NCBI GenBank assembly: GCA_009469675.1
Contig: SSSZ01000082.1
Location: 1 to 56,023, forward strand
DNA length: 56,023 nucleotides
Source of the DNA: Azonexaceae bacterium
GTDB taxonomy: Bacteria; Pseudomonadota; Gammaproteobacteria; Burkholderiales; Rhodocyclaceae
Direction: 5' to 3'
Both the position numbers and the translations under genes were made by a program. The notes below the pieces were generated by a model, which was not told where the DNA came from, searched no databases, and saw only the letters and a program-made list of their open reading frames with translations. This document shows positions 19,349 through 27,953 of the stretch, piece by piece. The first letter of the stretch is position 1; each line of letters starts with the position of its first letter.

Positions 19349-20479
19349 ATGGCTGACGGGGCGGTGCCCGTGATCCTTTGGCAGGAGGGGGGCCAGCCCC
19401 GCTCGGCGCGCTGGCGTTCGGAAGCCGGTACGGCGCCGCCCCGGCGGGTCGAACTTGCCGACGACAGCCTCAAGGCCGATACCGCCTACGGTCTGGCTGC
19501 CCAGGGTTGCGCCCTGCTCTGGCGGGGCGATTTCCAGAACGCCCGGCAACTGCTCCAGGCCATGGCCCGGCGGGCCGACCGCCGGCCGGCCAAAGCTGGC
19601 GCCACGCCGGCCGAAGCCTTTCACCTCCACCGCCAGGCCCAGGCCCAGCGGGCGCGCACCTTGGGCCTGCTCCTCGTTCCCCTCGACGCCGACTACGCCA
19701 TCCCCCTGCGCCGCGCCCCCGACGTCCGGGCCGCCTGCCTCGAAGCCTACGGGCCGGGGGAGGGGCCGGCGGTGGTTTCCCTGCGCGAACTGCAGGGCCT
19801 CATCGGCGCCCACGAATGGCGCAAGAAAGGCGTGCCCGTCGCCGCCCTGGGGGAGCGCATCCACCCCTACTACGGCGTGTATTCGCCGCTGCGCGGCGAA
19901 TACGTCGACCTCGTCGCCGAGGCTCCCTTGCCCGCCGCCGCGCTTGCCTTCGACATCGGCACCGGCAGCGGCGTCCTGGCGGCCTTGCTGGCGCGGCGGG
20001 GGGTCGAGCGGGTGGTGGCCACCGACCGGGACGCCCGGGCGCTGGCCTGCGCCCGCGACAACCTGGCGCGCCTGGGGCTGGCGGGCCGGGTCGAGGTGGT
20101 CGAAGCCGACCTTTTTCCCCCGGGCCGGGCGCCCCTGGTGGTGTGCAATCCGCCCTGGGTGCCGGCGCGGCCCAGTGCGGCCATCGAATACGCCGTCTAC
20201 GACCCGGAGAGCCAGATGCTGCGGGGCTTTCTGGCCGGGCTGGCGGCCCATCTCGAACCCGGTGGCGAGGGCTGGCTGATTCTCTCGGATCTGGCGGAGC
20301 ACCTGGGGCTGCGCCGGCGCGACGAACTCCTCGCTTGTATCGACCAGGGCGGGCTGGCCGTCGCCGGGCGCCTCGACATCCGGCCCCGCCATCCCAAGGC
20401 GGGCGATCCGGCCGATCCGCTGCATCAGGCGCGGTCGCGGGAAGTGACTTCGCTCTGGCGGCTGGTCGCCCGCCCCTGA
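19349..20479 (+). CDS. Class I SAM-dependent methyltransferase (HemK/RsmC-like)
   Basis: The 376-residue protein has an N-terminal substrate region (about 1-195) and a Rossmann methyltransferase domain with SAM motif I AFDIGTGSGVLAALL near 210, the acidic residue in VATDRDARAL, and the catalytic NPPW (VVCNPPWVPARPSA). NPP(Y/W) is used by enzymes that methylate exocyclic amino groups or glutamine amides (PrmC, RsmC, DNA N6-adenine enzymes). I cannot tell the substrate. A strong ribosome-binding site (GGAAAGGA) precedes the ATG at 19349. Upstream in-frame sequence belongs to rnpB and is not coding. It starts 44 bp after rnpB. Confidence 0.85.
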   Translation: MADGAVPVILWQEGGQPRSARWRSEAGTAPPRRVELADDSLKADTAYGLAAQGCALLWRGDFQNARQLLQAMARRADRRPAKAGATPAEAFHLHRQAQAQRARTLGLLLVPLDADYAIPLRRAPDVRAACLEAYGPGEGPAVVSLRELQGLIGAHEWRKKGVPVAALGERIHPYYGVYSPLRGEYVDLVAEAPLPAAALAFDIGTGSGVLAALLARRGVERVVATDRDARALACARDNLARLGLAGRVEVVEADLFPPGRAPLVVCNPPWVPARPSAAIEYAVYDPESQMLRGFLAGLAAHLEPGGEGWLILSDLAEHLGLRRRDELLACIDQGGLAVAGRLDIRPRHPKAGDPADPLHQARSREVTSLWRLVARP

Positions 20480-20492
20480 AACCGGGCGGCAA

Positions 20493-23400
20493 TCAGCCGG
20501 CGGCGCAGCCGGCCTGGGCGGTGTTGGCGCCGAAGTAGCGGGCGGCGATGTCGCTGGCCGGCACGGGGCGCGAAATGAGGTAGCCCTGGGCCTGGTCGCA
20601 GCCCAGGGAAGCCAGGGCGGCGAACTGGGCCTTGGTTTCGACGCCTTCGGCGATGACCGAGAGGCGCAGGCTGTGGGCGAGCGCCAGAATGGCGGTGACG
20701 ATGGCCCGGTCGTCGTCGTTTTCGGTCATGTCGGTGATGAACGAGCGGTCGATCTTGAGGGTATCCACCGGGAAGCGCTTCAAGTAAGCGAGGCTCGAGT
20801 AGCCGGTGCCGAAATCATCCACCGAAAGCTTGAAGCCGAGCTTGCTCAGGCGGTCGAGGGTGGTCAGGGTGAGTTCACCGTCCTGCATGAGGGCGGTTTC
20901 GGTGATTTCCAGCTCGATGTGGTCGGGGGTGAGGGCGAATTCCTCGACGACGCAGACGATGTCGCCGATCAGGTCGGGATCGCGGAACTGGATGGGGGAA
21001 AGGTTGATGGCGATGCGCGGCGGCCGGTAGCCGGCGTCGAGCCATTCGCGCACCTGGCGGCAGGCCGAGCGCAGCACCAGGGTGCCGATCTGGCCGATCA
21101 AGCCGCTTTCCTCGGCGACCGTGATGAATTGGCCCGGCGGCACCAGGCCCTGGGTCGGGTGCCGCCAGCGCACCAGGGCTTCGAGGGCCTCGGGGTGGCC
21201 GCCTTGGACGGCGACGATGGGTTGGTAGTGGACCTCGAATTCGTCCCGCTCGATGGCCCGGCGCAGGTTGGATTCGATCTGGAAGTAGTTGTCGGCGGCG
21301 GCATTCATCGCCGGCTGGAAGTAGCAGTAGGTGTTGCGGCCCGCCGCCTTGGCCTGGTACATGGCGGTGTCGGCGTTGCGCATCAGCGAATCGACGGTGC
21401 TGCCGTCCCGCGGGAAGAGGCAGATGCCGATCGACGGCGTGACGAAGAGTTCGTGGCGGTCGATGCGGAACGAGGGATGCAGCGCCGCCAGGATTTTTTC
21501 CGCGATGCCCGTGGCGCGTTCTTCGCCGTCGCCCACCGGGGCGACGATGACGAATTCGTCGCCGCCGATGCGGGCCACCGTGTCGTCGGAACGCAGGGCG
21601 GCGGTGAGGCGGTGGGCGACCTTTTTCAACAGGGCGTCGCCGACGTGGTGGCCGAGGGAATCGTTGATCGTCTTGAAGCGGTCGAGGTCGATGAAGAGCA
21701 CCGCCACCTGCCGATCGGTGCCGCTCGCCAGTTCGAGGGCGTCGCGGATGCGCTGCTGCAGCAGGTTGCGGTTGGGGAGGCCGGTCAGGGCGTCGTGCAG
21801 GGCGAGGTAGCGCAGCCGGTTTTCCGCCCGCCGGCGTTCGTTGACCTCGCTTTCCAGTTCGACCGTGCGTTCCTTGACGCGGATTTCGAGTTCGTTGCGC
21901 GACCGCAGGAGTTCCTCCTCGGCCCGCTTGCGCTCGGTAATGTCGCTGGCGACGAAGAGGAAGCCGGCGGCCCCGTCGTCGCCGTGGTGGAGGGAGGAAA
22001 TCGACAGTTCCACGGCAAAGCGTTCGCCGTTGGCCCGTCGGAATATCCATTCGCCCTGCTCGACCGAACCCAGGCGGACGCTGGCGAGCAGGGCGTCGAG
22101 GTCGCTCGCCGCGGCGTAGCCGAGCTTGGCTTCCGCCGCCTGGCGCCGAGCCGCCAGTTCCTCGGCGACGAAAAAGCTGCCCGTGGGGGTACGCCCGAGG
22201 AGATCGTCGCGGGGGATGCCGAGCATCTGCTCGGTGGCCGGATTGCACGAGACGATGCGGCCGGTGGCGTCGGTGGACAGGATCATCAGGCTGGCGCTGT
22301 CGAGGATGGCGCGCTGCAGCATCTCGGATTCCCGCAGCGACTCTTCCGCTGCCTTGCGGGCCGTGATGTCTTCGTAATTCCAGATCGAGCCGTCGTTGGG
22401 CCGGGCTGGGTCGATGGCCTTGCCCGTGATGCGCACCCAGAAGGGTTCGCCGTCGCGGCGCAGGTGGATGGTTTCGCCGACGTAGGTCTCGCCGCGGCCG
22501 AGGGCGGCGTAGGCCGCCTCGCCGACGGCGGCGTGGGACTGGTCGTTGAGGTACATGACCCGGGTCGGCTGGCCGGCCAACTCACCCGGCCCCCAGCCGT
22601 AGATTTCCTCGAAGCGCCGGTTGCAGCGCTGGACGACCCGGTGCTTGACGAAGGCGATGCCCACCACGCTGTGGTCGAAGATCAGCTTCTGCTCGGCGTA
22701 GGCCAGGTGGAGCGCTTCCTCGGACTGCTTGTAGGCGGAACGGTCTTCAAGAATCCAGAAGGTGCCGCGGGTGGTGTCCTCCGGGTCGGCGACGTAGCCG
22801 ATGAGGTTGGTCCATTGGTCGCTGCCGTCCTGGCGGCGCATGAACAGCTCTTTCTGGAAGGGCTTGGCCTGGGAAAGCAGGGGGCCGGCCTCGCGGCCGA
22901 TTTCGCCGTATTCCTCGTCGGAGCGGTAGAGTTCCCGCGCCGGGCGGCCGACGCCGGATTCCCCGGAGTAGCCGAACATTTCGCCGAAGCGGGCGTTGTA
23001 GCGGACCAGCTTGCGGTCCTTGGTGATGAGGATGCCGACCGAGGCGTTGGCCATGATCGCTTCCATTTCCCGCAGGAGCTGGTGCAGGGCTTCGCGGGTG
23101 GCATGGGTATCGGTGACGTCTTCGGTGATCCAGACGGTGCCGCGCTCTTTATTGGCCGGATCCACAGCCTTGGCATAGATCCGGCACCAGATCAGCGAGC
23201 CGTCCTTCCGTTTGTACTGGAGCTCGCTCTGGAAGGAATTTCCCGCGGCGAGCAGGGGGCCGGCTTCCCGCCCCAGGGCTTCGTAGCTTTGCTGGGAGTC
23301 GTAGATGGCGATGCCGGGCTGGCCGTCGAGTTCCCCCGGGCCGTAGCCGAAAATTTCCTCGAAGCGGCGGTTGCAGCGCTGGATCTGGCGGTTGCGGGTG

Positions 23401-24203
23401 AACACCATGCCTACCGAGGCGTTGTCGATGATGGCCTGGAGTTCGAGCAGGGTGTCGTCGAGGGTGTCCTGGGCGGCCTTGCGGTCGGAGATGTCGCTGA
23501 TGATCCAGATCGAACCCTGGGGCGGGTCCGCCGGGTCCACCAGATAGGCCACGGCGTCGGCCCAGAAGACGCTGCCGTCCTGGCGGCGCATTTCCATCTC
23601 TTCGCGGAAGGAGCGGCCGGCGGCAAGGAGCGGAAAAGCTCGCTGGGCGACGGCGAGGTAGGCTTCCTCGGAAGGGTAGAGGGCGGTGGTGGGCTGGCCG
23701 ATGCCGCTGTCTCCGGCAAAGCCGAAGATTTCGCCGAACTTGTCGTTGTAGCGGACGATGCGCTTGTTCTTGGAATAGCCGATGCCGACCGGCGCATTGG
23801 CCATGAAGGCCTGGTATTCGACGATGGCCCGGTGGGAGAAGGGCAGCGGGCGATGGATGTCGTTTTCCAGGGGGGTGAGGGCGACGACCCGCAGGGGCGA
23901 TTCGGCCGTGGCCAGGATGCGCAGCAGCATGGGCAGCGGGCCGCTGGCGTCGGCCAAGCTCACCGCCAGGGGCGCGGCCGGCGTTTCCTGGGCGAGGCGG
24001 CGCCCGAATTCGGCCGTGTCCACCTCGGGAAGGAACTTGAGCAGCGATTGGCCGGCCAATTGCTCCGGCGGCACATGGCAGAGTTCGGCAAAGGCGGGGT
24101 TGGCCTCGACGATGGTGTCGGGCAGGCTGACTGTGCACGCAGGGGTCTCGAGCCAGGCGAGCAGGCGCTGGCAGTCGATCATCCGGAGATCGCGTGGGGT
24201 CAT
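20493..24203 (-). CDS. Multi-PAS diguanylate cyclase/phosphodiesterase
   Basis: This is a 1236-residue cytoplasmic c-di-GMP protein. A divergent PAS (about 1-110) is followed by five clear PAS domains (about 122-243, 251-370, 378-490, 503-620, 628-757), a coiled-coil (757-798), a GGDEF domain with intact GGDEF at 880-884 and an RxxD inhibitory site (RSDD) five residues before it, and an EAL domain with EAL at about 1008 and DDFGTGYSSLAYLKRFPVD. Both catalytic domains look intact. PAS 2 and 4 resemble each other (RYNxxFGExFG), as do PAS 3 and 5 (QRCNRRFEEI), indicating duplication of a PAS pair. No membrane segment. Start at 24203; an ATG seven codons later is possible. Confidence 0.95.
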   Translation of the reverse strand: MTPRDLRMIDCQRLLAWLETPACTVSLPDTIVEANPAFAELCHVPPEQLAGQSLLKFLPEVDTAEFGRRLAQETPAAPLAVSLADASGPLPMLLRILATAESPLRVVALTPLENDIHRPLPFSHRAIVEYQAFMANAPVGIGYSKNKRIVRYNDKFGEIFGFAGDSGIGQPTTALYPSEEAYLAVAQRAFPLLAAGRSFREEMEMRRQDGSVFWADAVAYLVDPADPPQGSIWIISDISDRKAAQDTLDDTLLELQAIIDNASVGMVFTRNRQIQRCNRRFEEIFGYGPGELDGQPGIAIYDSQQSYEALGREAGPLLAAGNSFQSELQYKRKDGSLIWCRIYAKAVDPANKERGTVWITEDVTDTHATREALHQLLREMEAIMANASVGILITKDRKLVRYNARFGEMFGYSGESGVGRPARELYRSDEEYGEIGREAGPLLSQAKPFQKELFMRRQDGSDQWTNLIGYVADPEDTTRGTFWILEDRSAYKQSEEALHLAYAEQKLIFDHSVVGIAFVKHRVVQRCNRRFEEIYGWGPGELAGQPTRVMYLNDQSHAAVGEAAYAALGRGETYVGETIHLRRDGEPFWVRITGKAIDPARPNDGSIWNYEDITARKAAEESLRESEMLQRAILDSASLMILSTDATGRIVSCNPATEQMLGIPRDDLLGRTPTGSFFVAEELAARRQAAEAKLGYAAASDLDALLASVRLGSVEQGEWIFRRANGERFAVELSISSLHHGDDGAAGFLFVASDITERKRAEEELLRSRNELEIRVKERTVELESEVNERRRAENRLRYLALHDALTGLPNRNLLQQRIRDALELASGTDRQVAVLFIDLDRFKTINDSLGHHVGDALLKKVAHRLTAALRSDDTVARIGGDEFVIVAPVGDGEERATGIAEKILAALHPSFRIDRHELFVTPSIGICLFPRDGSTVDSLMRNADTAMYQAKAAGRNTYCYFQPAMNAAADNYFQIESNLRRAIERDEFEVHYQPIVAVQGGHPEALEALVRWRHPTQGLVPPGQFITVAEESGLIGQIGTLVLRSACRQVREWLDAGYRPPRIAINLSPIQFRDPDLIGDIVCVVEEFALTPDHIELEITETALMQDGELTLTTLDRLSKLGFKLSVDDFGTGYSSLAYLKRFPVDTLKIDRSFITDMTENDDDRAIVTAILALAHSLRLSVIAEGVETKAQFAALASLGCDQAQGYLISRPVPASDIAARYFGANTAQAGCAAG

Positions 24204-24385
24204 GGGCCGAGTTTTTCCCGCGGGAAATTCCGAGAAATAGGAATTATCAGTCTACGGCTATAACCAAGGTAGTACAAGCCCATCCGCCGGGAATATCCGG
24301 CGACCGGCAGCGGACCTCCGGCGCCGGCATAGAATTCTTCCGGCAAAGCACATCCGCCGGCCCGGCCTGGCCGGCGGCGGGCCGG
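24204..24385. other. Intergenic region with a GC hairpin behind cysN
   Basis: These 182 bp separate cysN from the PAS-GGDEF-EAL gene. Directly after the cysN stop an inverted repeat CCGGCCC (24357-24363) / GGGCCGG (24379-24385) can form a hairpin, without a clear T-run, and may end the cysDN transcript. The promoter of the GGDEF-EAL gene should lie in the AT-richer part near 24230-24280, but I see no consensus pair. Confidence 0.45.
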
Positions 24386-25660
24386 TCAGCGGATCATGCC
24401 GGCGCCGACGGTGTTGTTGTTGCTCTCGTCGATGATGATGAAGGCGCCGGTGCCGCGGTTGTCGGCATAGGGGTCGGCGAAGAGCGGCTGGGCCAGTTTG
24501 AACGTGACCTGGGCAATGTCGTTCATGGCCAGCCGGTCGGCGGGCACCTTTTCCAGGGTGTTGACGTCGAGGCGGTGGTCGATGGCGGCGAGCTTGGCCT
24601 TGGAATCCCGGGTCGTATGGCGGATGAGGTAGGTGCGGGCGCGGTCCATGGGGGTCTCGGCCAGCCAGCAGACGGTGGCTTCGATCTGCTTGACCGCCTC
24701 CGGCACTTCGCCCGTCTTGACGATCATGTCGCCGCGGGAAATGTCGATCTCGTCGGCCAGCAGCAGGGTGATCGATTGCTCGGTGATGGCCTCGTCAAGG
24801 TCGGTACCGCCGATCTGGATGGCCTTGACCGTGGTGGCGAGGCCCGACGGCAGGACGGTGACGGCGTCGCCCACCCGGATGGTGCCCGATTCGACGCGCC
24901 CCATGAAGCCGCGGTAGTCGTGCAGATCGGGGTTGGCCGAATCCTGCGGGCGGCACACGTATTGCACGGGGAAGCGGAACTTCTCGGCGTGCTCGGTGTG
25001 GGCGCCGGGGGCGGCTTCGAGGATGTCGAGGAGAGTGGGGCCGTCGTACCAGCCCAGGGCGTCGCCCCGGTCGACGATCATGTCGCCGTTGAGCGCCGAA
25101 AGCGGGATGAAGCGCACGTCCTCGATGCCCACCTTGGCGGCGAAATCGAGGTAGTCGGCCTTGATTCTTTCGTACACCGCCTGCGAGTAATCCACCAGGT
25201 CCATTTTGTTGATGGCCACCACCAGGTGCGGGATGCCGACCAGGGCGGCGAGCTTGGAGTGCCGCCGGGTCTGGGTGAGCACGCCCTTGCGGGCGTCGAT
25301 GAGGATGATGGCGAGGTTGGCGGTGGAGGCGGCGGTCACCATGTTACGGGTGTACTGCTCGTGGCCGGGGGCGTCGGCGATGATGAACTTGCGCGTGCCC
25401 GTGCTGAAGTAGCGGTAGGCCACGTCAATGGTGATGCCCTGCTCGCGTTCGGCCTGCAGGCCGTCGGTGAGGAGCGACAGGTCGACGGCGCCCATGCCGC
25501 GCTTTTGCGAGGTGCGCTCGATGGCCGACAGGGTGTCGGCGAGGATGGTCTTGGTGTCGAACAGGAGGCGGCCGATCAGGGTGCTCTTGCCGTCGTCCAC
25601 GCTGCCGCAGGTCAGGAAGCGCAAGAGGCCGTGGTCTTCGATTTTTTCCAGTTTGGTCAT
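24386..25660 (-). CDS. cysN: Sulfate adenylyltransferase subunit 1 (GTPase)
   Basis: CysN is the GTPase subunit that drives ATP sulfurylase CysD to form adenosine 5'-phosphosulfate. The 424-residue protein has all G motifs: P-loop GSVDDGKST (about 19-27), DAPGHEQYTRNM, and NKMDL. Domains II/III follow (FRFPVQYVCRPQ onward) to ...NNTVGAGMIR. There is no C-terminal APS kinase (CysC) extension, which fits direct APS reduction. A good ribosome-binding site (AAAAGGAA) lies at about 25665-25672, between the start and the palindromic repeat. It follows cysD after 84 bp, longer than usual because of that repeat. Confidence 0.97.
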   Translation of the reverse strand: MTKLEKIEDHGLLRFLTCGSVDDGKSTLIGRLLFDTKTILADTLSAIERTSQKRGMGAVDLSLLTDGLQAEREQGITIDVAYRYFSTGTRKFIIADAPGHEQYTRNMVTAASTANLAIILIDARKGVLTQTRRHSKLAALVGIPHLVVAINKMDLVDYSQAVYERIKADYLDFAAKVGIEDVRFIPLSALNGDMIVDRGDALGWYDGPTLLDILEAAPGAHTEHAEKFRFPVQYVCRPQDSANPDLHDYRGFMGRVESGTIRVGDAVTVLPSGLATTVKAIQIGGTDLDEAITEQSITLLLADEIDISRGDMIVKTGEVPEAVKQIEATVCWLAETPMDRARTYLIRHTTRDSKAKLAAIDHRLDVNTLEKVPADRLAMNDIAQVTFKLAQPLFADPYADNRGTGAFIIIDESNNNTVGAGMIR

Positions 25661-25673
25661 ACAAATTCCTTTT

Positions 25674-25740
25674 AACGCGGAGACACCGAGGCGCGGAGAA
25701 AAGACGGGAGAAAACGCTGCGTCTGTGCGCCTCAGCGTTT
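25674..25740. repeat. GAG-rich palindromic repeat between cysD and cysN
   Basis: The segment begins AACGCGGAG and ends with its near-complement (CTCAGCGTT), with related GAGGCGCGGAG / CTGTGCGCCT pieces inside, so it folds into a long imperfect hairpin. A second copy with the same layout is at 51685-51766. It fills nearly all of the cysD-cysN spacer and would lie in the 5' region of cysN mRNA. Confidence 0.8.
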
Positions 25741-25744
25741 CAAA

Positions 25745-26683
25745 TCAGAAGTAGCCTTCCTTCTTCCGTTGTTCCATGGAGGCCTCGGAGGTCTGGTCGT
25801 CCAGACGGGTGGCGCCGCGCTCGGTGATGGTGGTGGTGGCTGTTTCCAGCACGATTTTCTCGACGCTGTCGGCGTCCGATTCCACCGGCGCGGTGCAGGA
25901 GATGTCGCCGACGGTGCGAAAGCGCACCCGCCGCTCGACGATGGTCTCGCCGGCCTTGGGCAGGTTGGTCAGTTCGCCCGAGGCGAGCGGCACATTGACC
26001 GGCACGATGGCGCCTTGGCGGATGACGACGGGGCGGGTGTGGGCGAAGTAGATCGAGGGCAGTTCCAGGCCTTCGCGCTCGATGTATTGCCAGACGTCCA
26101 TTTCCGTCCAGTTGGAGATGGGAAAGGCGCGGATGTTCTCGCCCTTGTGGCTCCTCGCGTTGTAGAGGTTCCACAGTTCCGGCCGCTGGTTCTTGGGATC
26201 CCATTGGCCGAATTCGTCGCGGAAGCTCATGATGCGCTCCTTGGCCCGGGCCTTTTCCTCGTCCCGGCGGGCGCCGCCGATGCAGCAGTCAAAGCCGAAT
26301 TCCTCGATGGCTTCGAGGAGCGTCACCGACTGGTGCTTGTTGCGGGATTCGCCTTCATGCTTCAAGACCACCGTGCCCCGGGCCATCGAATCCTCAACCG
26401 AGCGGACGATCAGGCGCTCGCCCAGTTCGGCGGCACGCTTGTCGCGGAAGGCGACGACTTCCTGATAATTGTGGCCGGTGTCGATGTGCATCAGCGGGAA
26501 GGGGAACTTGCCGGGGCGGAAGGCCTTTTCGGCGATGCGCAGCATGCAGATCGAGTCCTTGCCGCCGGAGAAGAGCAGCACCGGGTTGGCGCACTGGCCG
26601 GCGACCTCGCGCATGATGTGGATGGCCTCGGCTTCCAGCCAGTCCAGGTGGCTGAGGGTGGCCCGTTGAGTCGTTTGATTCAT
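25745..26683 (-). CDS. cysD: Sulfate adenylyltransferase subunit 2
   Basis: CysD, with CysN, makes APS from sulfate and ATP in the cytoplasm. The 312-residue protein carries the PP-loop pyrophosphatase signature LLFSGGKDSICMLRIA (about 37-52), MHIDTGHNYQEVVAFRD, CCIGGARRDEEKARAKER and FPISNWTEMDVWQYIERE, all typical. The length and the C-terminus (...EQRKKEGYF) match full-length family members. It is the first gene of the cysDN operon; a -10-like TACAAT and a long imperfect inverted repeat lie upstream at 26720-26784, probably for CysB. Confidence 0.97.
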   Translation of the reverse strand: MNQTTQRATLSHLDWLEAEAIHIMREVAGQCANPVLLFSGGKDSICMLRIAEKAFRPGKFPFPLMHIDTGHNYQEVVAFRDKRAAELGERLIVRSVEDSMARGTVVLKHEGESRNKHQSVTLLEAIEEFGFDCCIGGARRDEEKARAKERIMSFRDEFGQWDPKNQRPELWNLYNARSHKGENIRAFPISNWTEMDVWQYIEREGLELPSIYFAHTRPVVIRQGAIVPVNVPLASGELTNLPKAGETIVERRVRFRTVGDISCTAPVESDADSVEKIVLETATTTITERGATRLDDQTSEASMEQRKKEGYF

Positions 26684-26719
26684 GGCAGGGAAATCCGCGG
26701 GGATTGTCGAATGGCCGCC

Positions 26720-26784
26720 ATTGTAGCAAGGGCTTAATATTCTTTTAATAACAAGTGCTCATTGTGTTATTTCAAAAAAGAATA
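26720..26784 (-). promoter_or_regulatory. cysD promoter region with imperfect inverted repeat
   Basis: On the reverse strand, TACAAT (26720-26725) is a plausible -10 without a good -35, as expected for an activated promoter. Upstream lies an AT-rich inverted repeat: 26738-26753 (TATTCTTTTAATAACA) matches the complement of 26765-26784 except for a 4-base insertion. The right arm contains CAAAAAAGAATA, almost the same as CAAAAAGAATA at 36070-36080 in front of tauE-cysI and cysB. A CysB/Cbl-type LysR regulator is the likely ligand (inference). Confidence 0.55.
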
Positions 26785-26822
26785 AACCATCGGCCGTGGC
26801 GGGCCGGCGGGGCAGTGGCGAT

Positions 26823-27911
26823 TCAGCGCCGTTGCAGCAGCAGGCCGCATTCCAGGTGGTGGGTGTAGGGGAACTGGTCGAAGGCCGCGGCGGCCGCGAT
26901 GCGGTGGCTGGCCTGGAGCGCCGCGGCGTTGCCGTAGAGGGTCTGGGGGTTGCAGGAAATATAGAGAATGTTGGCAAAACTCCGGGCCAGGTCGACGGTG
27001 GCGGCGTCCAGCCCGCTGCGGGGTGGGTCGACGAACAGGGTCGAGAACTCGTAGGCGGCCAGGTCGATGTCCCGGAGGCGGGCAAAACTTTCCCGCCCGG
27101 CCAGGGCGGCGCTGATCTCGTCGCTGGAAAGCCGCGCCAGGGCGGTGTTGGCGATACCGTTGGCGGCGAGGTTGTAGCGGGCCGCCTGGACCGACGACTT
27201 GCTCACTTCGGTGGCCAGGACGCGGCGGAACAAGGGGGCGAGGGCGACGGTGAAATTGCCGTTGCCGCAGTAGAGTTCGAGCAGATCGCCCCCCAGGGCG
27301 GCGGCCTGGGCGGCGGCCCAGCCCAGCATCTGCCGGTTGACCCCGCCGTTGGGCTGGCTGAAGCTGCCTTCGAGCTGCTGGTAGCGGAGTTCCCGGCCCT
27401 GGAATGCGAAGCTTTCCAGCACCCAGTCCCGGTCGAGCACCACTTTCTGGCCCCGGCTGCGGCCGATGATGCCGGCGCCGAGCTGCCCGGCCAGTTCCCG
27501 GGCGGCGGCTTCCCAGGCGGCGTCGAGGCGGCGGTGGTAGATCAGGGTGAGCAGCAGTTCGCCGCTCAGGGTGGCGAGGAATTCGACGGCGTAGAGCCGC
27601 TGGCGCAGGCTTGGGTCGGCGAGCAGGAATGCTCGCAGGCGGGGCATGGCGGTGCTGATCGTGGAGCAGGCCACGGGAAAATCGGCCATCAGGATCGGCC
27701 GTTTGGGGTTGGCCGGGTCGAACATGGCGTAGGCCAGGTCGTCGCCCTGGTGCCAGATGCGGAATTCGGCCCGCAGCCGGTAGTTGAGCGGCGCCGAGGC
27801 GAAGACGGCGGGTTCGGGCAGCCCCAGGGGGGCGAAGGCGGTTTTGAAGCCCGCCACTTTTGCGGCGAGCTGGTCGGGGTAGCGGCTTGGGTCGAGGGCG
27901 AGGAAAGTCAT
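26823..27911 (-). CDS. trmA: tRNA (uracil-5-)-methyltransferase
   Basis: TrmA makes ribothymidine at U54 of tRNA using SAM. The 362-residue length matches E. coli TrmA. Visible motifs are the N-terminal RLRAEFRIWHQGDDLAYAMF, YQQLEGSFSQPN, SAM motif LLELYCGNGNFTVALA, LFVDPPRSGLD and the catalytic cysteine in LYISCNPQTL, then the C-terminal FPYTHHLECGLLLQR. There is no Fe-S cluster Cys pattern at the N-terminus, which argues against RlmC/RlmD. It lies between cysD and ycaO on the same strand, 42 bp after ycaO. Confidence 0.95.
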   Translation of the reverse strand: MTFLALDPSRYPDQLAAKVAGFKTAFAPLGLPEPAVFASAPLNYRLRAEFRIWHQGDDLAYAMFDPANPKRPILMADFPVACSTISTAMPRLRAFLLADPSLRQRLYAVEFLATLSGELLLTLIYHRRLDAAWEAAARELAGQLGAGIIGRSRGQKVVLDRDWVLESFAFQGRELRYQQLEGSFSQPNGGVNRQMLGWAAAQAAALGGDLLELYCGNGNFTVALAPLFRRVLATEVSKSSVQAARYNLAANGIANTALARLSSDEISAALAGRESFARLRDIDLAAYEFSTLFVDPPRSGLDAATVDLARSFANILYISCNPQTLYGNAAALQASHRIAAAAAFDQFPYTHHLECGLLLQRR

Positions 27912-27953
27912 GGTCCAGGCGGGGGGCGTCGGTCCGGCGAAACGGTCAGGCAG

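Noticed and set aside
20673-24263. Open frame of about 1200 codons on the + strand opposite the GGDEF-EAL gene
   Set aside because: Antisense of a strongly conserved multi-domain gene; composition rich in Gly, Val, Asp without any domain.
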